10,921 bases of DNA. It comes from JBFWNZ01 sp050250795 (GTDB lineage: Bacteria > Pseudomonadota > Alphaproteobacteria > UBA8366). Below the pieces are notes generated by a model, which saw only the letters and a list, made by a program, of their open reading frames with translations, searched no databases and was not told the origin of the DNA. A program made the translations under genes and the position numbers. The DNA is taken from NCBI GenBank assembly GCA_050250795.1, contig JBFWNZ010000102.1:1-10921 (forward strand), read 5' to 3'. The first letter of the stretch is position 1, and each line of letters opens with the position of its first letter. Positions 8,003 to 10,921 of this stretch are shown in pieces.

Positions 8003-8605
8003 ATGGCGCGGCGGCTGGATCGCGGCCGGCTGGTCATCGCCACCCACAATCCGGGCAAGCTGGTCGAGATCGCCGAGCTGGTCGCGCCCTATGGGGTGGA
8101 CGCCGTGTCGGCGGGCGAACTGGGCCTGCCGGAACCGGAGGAGACCGGCGACAGTTTCGCGGCCAATGCGATCCTGAAGGCGAGGGCGGCCGCCGATGCC
8201 GCGGACCTGCCGGCGCTGGCCGACGATTCCGGGCTGGCGGTGGATGCGCTGGGCGGCGATCCCGGCATCTATTCCGCGCGCTGGGCCGGACCGGCCAAGG
8301 ATTTCGCCGCCGCCATGCAGCGGGTGGAGACGGCGCTGGCGGCGACGGGCGCGGCCGACCGCAGCGCCCGCTTCGTCTGCGTGCTCGCGCTCGCCTGGCC
8401 GGACGGCCATGTCGAATGCTTCGAGGGAACGGTCGAAGGCACCCTGGTCTGGCCGCCGCGCGGCCGCCGCGGCTTCGGCTACGACCCGATGTTCCTGCCC
8501 TCCGGGGGACCCCTTACCTTCGGCGAGATGGAACCCGCCGCCAAGCATGCGATCAGCCACCGCGCATCCGCGTTCCGCCGGATGGTTGCAGCCTGCCTGG
8601 ATTGA
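8003..8605 (+). CDS. rdgB: dITP/XTP pyrophosphatase (RdgB/HAM1 family)
   Basis: RdgB hydrolyses non-canonical purine nucleoside triphosphates (dITP, ITP, XTP) to the monophosphate and pyrophosphate, keeping deaminated bases out of DNA and RNA. The product is 200 residues, standard length. Signature segments in order: the nucleotide-binding THNPGK (14-19); ETGDSFAANAILKA (47-60); the catalytic ADDSGL (73-78), with D74/D75 contributing the metal/base site; GIYSARWAG (88-96); the base-recognition GFGYDPMF (157-164); and MEPAAKHAISHRASAF (176-191), with K181 and the SHR triplet. The start lies three bases after the rph stop with only a weak ribosome site, so translation is probably coupled to rph. 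A 50- to 65-base gap without a recognisable terminator separates it from the histidine kinase. Confidence 0.97.
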   Translation: MARRLDRGRLVIATHNPGKLVEIAELVAPYGVDAVSAGELGLPEPEETGDSFAANAILKARAAADAADLPALADDSGLAVDALGGDPGIYSARWAGPAKDFAAAMQRVETALAATGAADRSARFVCVLALAWPDGHVECFEGTVEGTLVWPPRGRRGFGYDPMFLPSGGPLTFGEMEPAAKHAISHRASAFRRMVAACLD

Positions 8606-8659
8606 TACAGTCCGGTTAAGGATCGGCGATCGGAGGCGGCAGGCCGCACCGGACGATGC

Positions 8660-8665
8660 AGGAGG
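8660..8665 (+). promoter_or_regulatory. Shine-Dalgarno favouring a GTG start for the histidine kinase
   Basis: AGGAGG lies five bases before the GTG at 8671, a perfect ribosome site. The alternative ATG at 8656 has its nearest purine-rich stretch about 18 bases upstream, too far for good initiation. Confidence 0.6.
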
Positions 8666-8670
8666 CGGGG

Positions 8671-10470
8671 GTGGGGAGGGAACGCAGGGCGTTGCGCCTG
8701 CGCAGCATGCTGACCGTCGCCTTCACGGCGCTGACGGTGCTGCCCGTGCTGTCGCTGGCCGTCTGGGTCTGGTCGAACGCGCTGGACCGCGCGGTGGCCG
8801 AGGTGCGCGAACGCCATCTGCTGATCGCACAGAATCTCGGCCAGGCGCTGACCCGTTATGCGACCGACGCCGAGGCGGTGTTCGAGGTCTTCTACCGCAG
8901 CGACGTCGATCCGGCGGTCGCCGGCGAATCCGGGCTGCTGCAATCGCTGCATTTCCAGCATATCTGCGTGCTGCGCCTGACCCCTGGCGGCGCCGTGGTG
9001 GAAAAGACCTTCCGCGTGCCGGACGTGCCGACCATCTCGGCATTCCCCCTGCCGGAACTGTTGCCGCAGGTCCCGTCCGAGCCGGGCACGGTCGCCTTCA
9101 GCGGCGTCACCGCCGACGCCAGCGGATCGCCCGCCCTGTACCTGCTGGCGCGCGTGGACGCCGAGCGCATCGCGGTCGGGGCGCTCGCCACCGACTATTT
9201 CGTGCATCTGCAGCGGGCGATCCGGTTCGGCAAGGGCGGGCACGCGGTCATCGTCGACCAGCACGGACGCAGCCTGGCGCATCCGGACGAGGCCTGGCAG
9301 CTGCAGCGCCGCGACCTGTCCGCGCTGGCGCCGGTGCGCGGCATGATGATGGGCGAAACCGGCGTGGCCGAGTTCTTCTCGCCGGCCCTGAAGGCGCGGA
9401 TGATCGCGGGCTTCACCACCGAGCCGCGAACGGGCTGGGGCGTGATGGTGCCGCAGCCCTTCGCCGAGCTGGAGGAAGAGGCCGCGACGGTGCGCGGGAT
9501 CGCGGTGGCGATCATGCTGGGCGGCATCGTCATCGCCGCGTTGCTGGGCTGGGTGCTGGCCCGCTTCATCACCCGCCCCGTCGAGGCCGTGGCCGACGCC
9601 GCCGGGCGGTTCGCCGCCGGCGAGGTGCCGCAGCGGACGGACATGCTGCCGGGCCTCGTGCCCGAGGAGATGCACCGGCTGGCCGAGGCCTTCGACGGCA
9701 TGGCGCAGAAGGTGCAGGCCGCGCTGGCCGATCAGACGGACGCCTTGACCGAGGCCGAGGCGGCCAGCCGGGCCAAGACCCGCTTCGTCGCCAATATGAG
9801 CCATGAATTGCGCACGCCGCTGCATTCGATCATCGGCTTTTCCGAAATCCTGCGCGAAGAGCGGCTGGGCCCGGTCGGCAATCCGCAATATCTGGAGCAT
9901 GCGACCTATATCCGGGATGCGGGCCGGCATCTGCTGGCGGTGATCAACGACATCCTGACCCTGGCGCAGGCGGAAGAAGGCAAGGGACTGCTGCATGACG
10001 GGCCGGTGGATGTGCCGGCAACGGTGGATGCCTGCCTTGCCATGGTGCGGCTGCGCGCCGAGGAGGGCGGGTTGCGGCTGGAGAACGCCGTGCCGGCCGA
10101 TCTGCCGGCCTTGCAGGCGGATGAGGGAAAATTGCGGCAGATCCTGCTGAACATGCTGTCGAACGCCGTGAAGTTCACGCCCGAGGGCGGCGTCGTGACC
10201 GTCGCCGCCAGCGCCGACCGCGGCGGCATGACGCTGACGGTGCGCGATTCCGGAATCGGCATCGCCGCCGAGGACATGGCGACCGCGCTGTCGCCCTTCG
10301 GCCAGGTGGACAACCGGCTGAACCGCGAATTCGACGGCACGGGGCTCGGCCTGCCGCTGACCAGGCGGCTGATGGAGCTGCATGAAGGCCGCATGCGGCT
10401 TCACAGCCGGGTCGGCGAGGGAACGCTCGTGACGCTGCATTTCCCGCCGCACCGGGTGCTGGGCGGATGA
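8671..10470 (+). CDS. Membrane sensor histidine kinase (dCache-like sensor, HAMP, HisKA, HATPase)
   Basis: This is a two-component sensor kinase of 599 residues from the GTG at 8671 (604 from the ATG at 8656). Numbering from 8671: a first membrane helix at about 14-34 (MLTVAFTALTVLPVLSLAVW); a periplasmic region at about 35-275 that looks like a dCache domain (GGHAVIVDQHGRSLAHPDE near 190-207; TGWGVMVPQP near 254-263); a second helix at about 278-298; a HAMP linker at about 299-351; and a dimerisation helix with the phospho-acceptor H378 in MSHELRTPL. The ATPase domain has N498 in NMLSNAVKFTPEGG, DSGIGI (526-531) and GTGLGL (556-561). All catalytic boxes are intact. The core, with IIGFSEIL, INDIL, PFGQVDN and GTGLGLPLTRRLMELHEG, resembles the PleC/DivJ/PdhS group, so a DivK-like partner is possible. 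No response regulator is nearby and the ligand is unknown. The stop overlaps the hemW start (ATGA). Confidence 0.95.
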   Translation: MGRERRALRLRSMLTVAFTALTVLPVLSLAVWVWSNALDRAVAEVRERHLLIAQNLGQALTRYATDAEAVFEVFYRSDVDPAVAGESGLLQSLHFQHICVLRLTPGGAVVEKTFRVPDVPTISAFPLPELLPQVPSEPGTVAFSGVTADASGSPALYLLARVDAERIAVGALATDYFVHLQRAIRFGKGGHAVIVDQHGRSLAHPDEAWQLQRRDLSALAPVRGMMMGETGVAEFFSPALKARMIAGFTTEPRTGWGVMVPQPFAELEEEAATVRGIAVAIMLGGIVIAALLGWVLARFITRPVEAVADAAGRFAAGEVPQRTDMLPGLVPEEMHRLAEAFDGMAQKVQAALADQTDALTEAEAASRAKTRFVANMSHELRTPLHSIIGFSEILREERLGPVGNPQYLEHATYIRDAGRHLLAVINDILTLAQAEEGKGLLHDGPVDVPATVDACLAMVRLRAEEGGLRLENAVPADLPALQADEGKLRQILLNMLSNAVKFTPEGGVVTVAASADRGGMTLTVRDSGIGIAAEDMATALSPFGQVDNRLNREFDGTGLGLPLTRRLMELHEGRMRLHSRVGEGTLVTLHFPPHRVLGG

Positions 10471-10921
10471 TCGCGGCCGGCGACGGCCTGTCGCTGTATG
10501 TCCATTGGCCCTTCTGCCTGTCGAAATGCCCCTACTGCGATTTCAACAGCCATGTCGCCGAACGGGTCGAGCAGGACCGCTGGCGCGCGGCATTGCTGCG
10601 CGAACTGGATCATGCGGCGGCGTCACTGCCCGGACGGCGGCTGGCGACCGTGTTCTTCGGCGGCGGAACCCCGTCGCTGATGCCGCCGGCGACCTTTGCC
10701 GCCGTGCTGGACCGTGCGGCCGGGCATTGGGCGCCGCTGCCCGATCTGGAGGTGACCTTCGAAGCGAACCCGACCTCGGTGGAGGCCGCGCGGCTGGCGG
10801 ATTTCCGGGCGGCGGGCGCGAACCGCGTGTCGCTGGGCGTGCAGGCGCTGGACGACGGCGCGCTGAAATTCCTCGGCCGCGAGCATGGGTCCGCCGAGGC
10901 GCTGGCGGCCGTGCGGCTGGC
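10467..10921 (+). CDS. hemW: Radical SAM haem chaperone HemW, 3' part cut by window edge
   Basis: HemW is a radical SAM protein related to the oxygen-independent coproporphyrinogen oxidase HemN; in studied members it binds haem and delivers it to target proteins rather than making it. About 151 codons are visible of the usual 380-400. The cluster motif is CLSKCPYCDF, with C17, C21 and C24 and a phenylalanine (F26) where HemN has a fourth cysteine (CX3CX2CXC), which favours HemW. FFGGGTPS (63-70) is the S-adenosylmethionine-binding glycine motif; EANP (99-102) and RVSLGVQALDD (120-130) are further family signatures. The ATG at 10467 overlaps the kinase stop by four bases (ATGA), so translation is likely coupled. 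The HNxxYW haem-associated motif would lie beyond the edge and cannot be checked. Confidence 0.93.
   Translation, partial: MIAAGDGLSLYVHWPFCLSKCPYCDFNSHVAERVEQDRWRAALLRELDHAAASLPGRRLATVFFGGGTPSLMPPATFAAVLDRAAGHWAPLPDLEVTFEANPTSVEAARLADFRAAGANRVSLGVQALDDGALKFLGREHGSAEALAAVRL

Noticed and set aside
7265..8560. 431-codon minus-strand open frame opposite rph and rdgB
   Set aside because: It is a shadow of two complete enzymes whose sense frames carry all catalytic residues.
8611..8653. TCCGGT / ACCGGA inverted repeat in the rdgB-kinase gap
   Set aside because: Only six pairs across a 31-base loop in GC-rich DNA; expected by chance.
8479..10452. 657-codon minus-strand open frame opposite the histidine kinase
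   Set aside because: It is a shadow of the kinase, with Arg/His/Gln/Gly-rich low-complexity translation and no domain. The sense frame has full catalytic motifs.

Overview
This high-GC window has the gene content of an alphaproteobacterium. The evidence is the divergent pair hrcA / rph followed by rdgB and hemW, the DnaK and GrpE sequence types, a sigma-32-like promoter of alphaproteobacterial form, and a sensor kinase whose catalytic core resembles the PleC/DivJ/PdhS family. A Rhodospirillales-like origin is a guess. Gene density is high: no gene-free stretch exceeds about 230 bases, and most long ORFs antisense to the named genes are GC-driven shadows.

Left part, mostly minus strand (1-7172): read along the minus strand, the order is hrcA, grpE, egtB, then (after an opposite-strand gene) dnaK and dnaJ. 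dnaJ is cut by the left edge. This is the classical hrcA-grpE-dnaK-dnaJ chaperone order, split between grpE and dnaK by two non-chaperone genes. One is an EgtB-type ergothioneine synthase 56 bases behind grpE. The other is a plus-strand DUF1848-family gene with a radical-SAM-like CxxxCxxC motif near its C-terminus. These two genes converge on a pair of inverted, near-identical palindromic repeats with a compensatory stem change. dnaK has a good sigma-32-like promoter, and hrcA has a sigma-70-like promoter so close to its ATG that the mRNA may be leaderless.

Right part, plus strand (7289-10921): rph (RNase PH), rdgB (dITP/XTP pyrophosphatase), a membrane sensor histidine kinase with a probable dCache sensor domain, and the 5' part of hemW (radical SAM haem chaperone), cut by the right edge. 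Spacing is tight: 3 bases between rph and rdgB, and an ATGA overlap between the kinase and hemW. The four may therefore be one transcription unit, with the kinase interposed in an otherwise common rph-rdgB-hemW arrangement.

Together the locus covers protein folding (DnaK/DnaJ/GrpE and the HrcA repressor), a possible antioxidant branch (EgtB), RNA and nucleotide-pool quality control (Rph, RdgB), haem delivery (HemW) and a signalling input. I see no CRISPR, IS element, tRNA/rRNA or prophage signal. The items most worth following up are the DUF1848 protein, the egtB placement behind grpE, the paired palindromes and the kinase inserted next to hemW.
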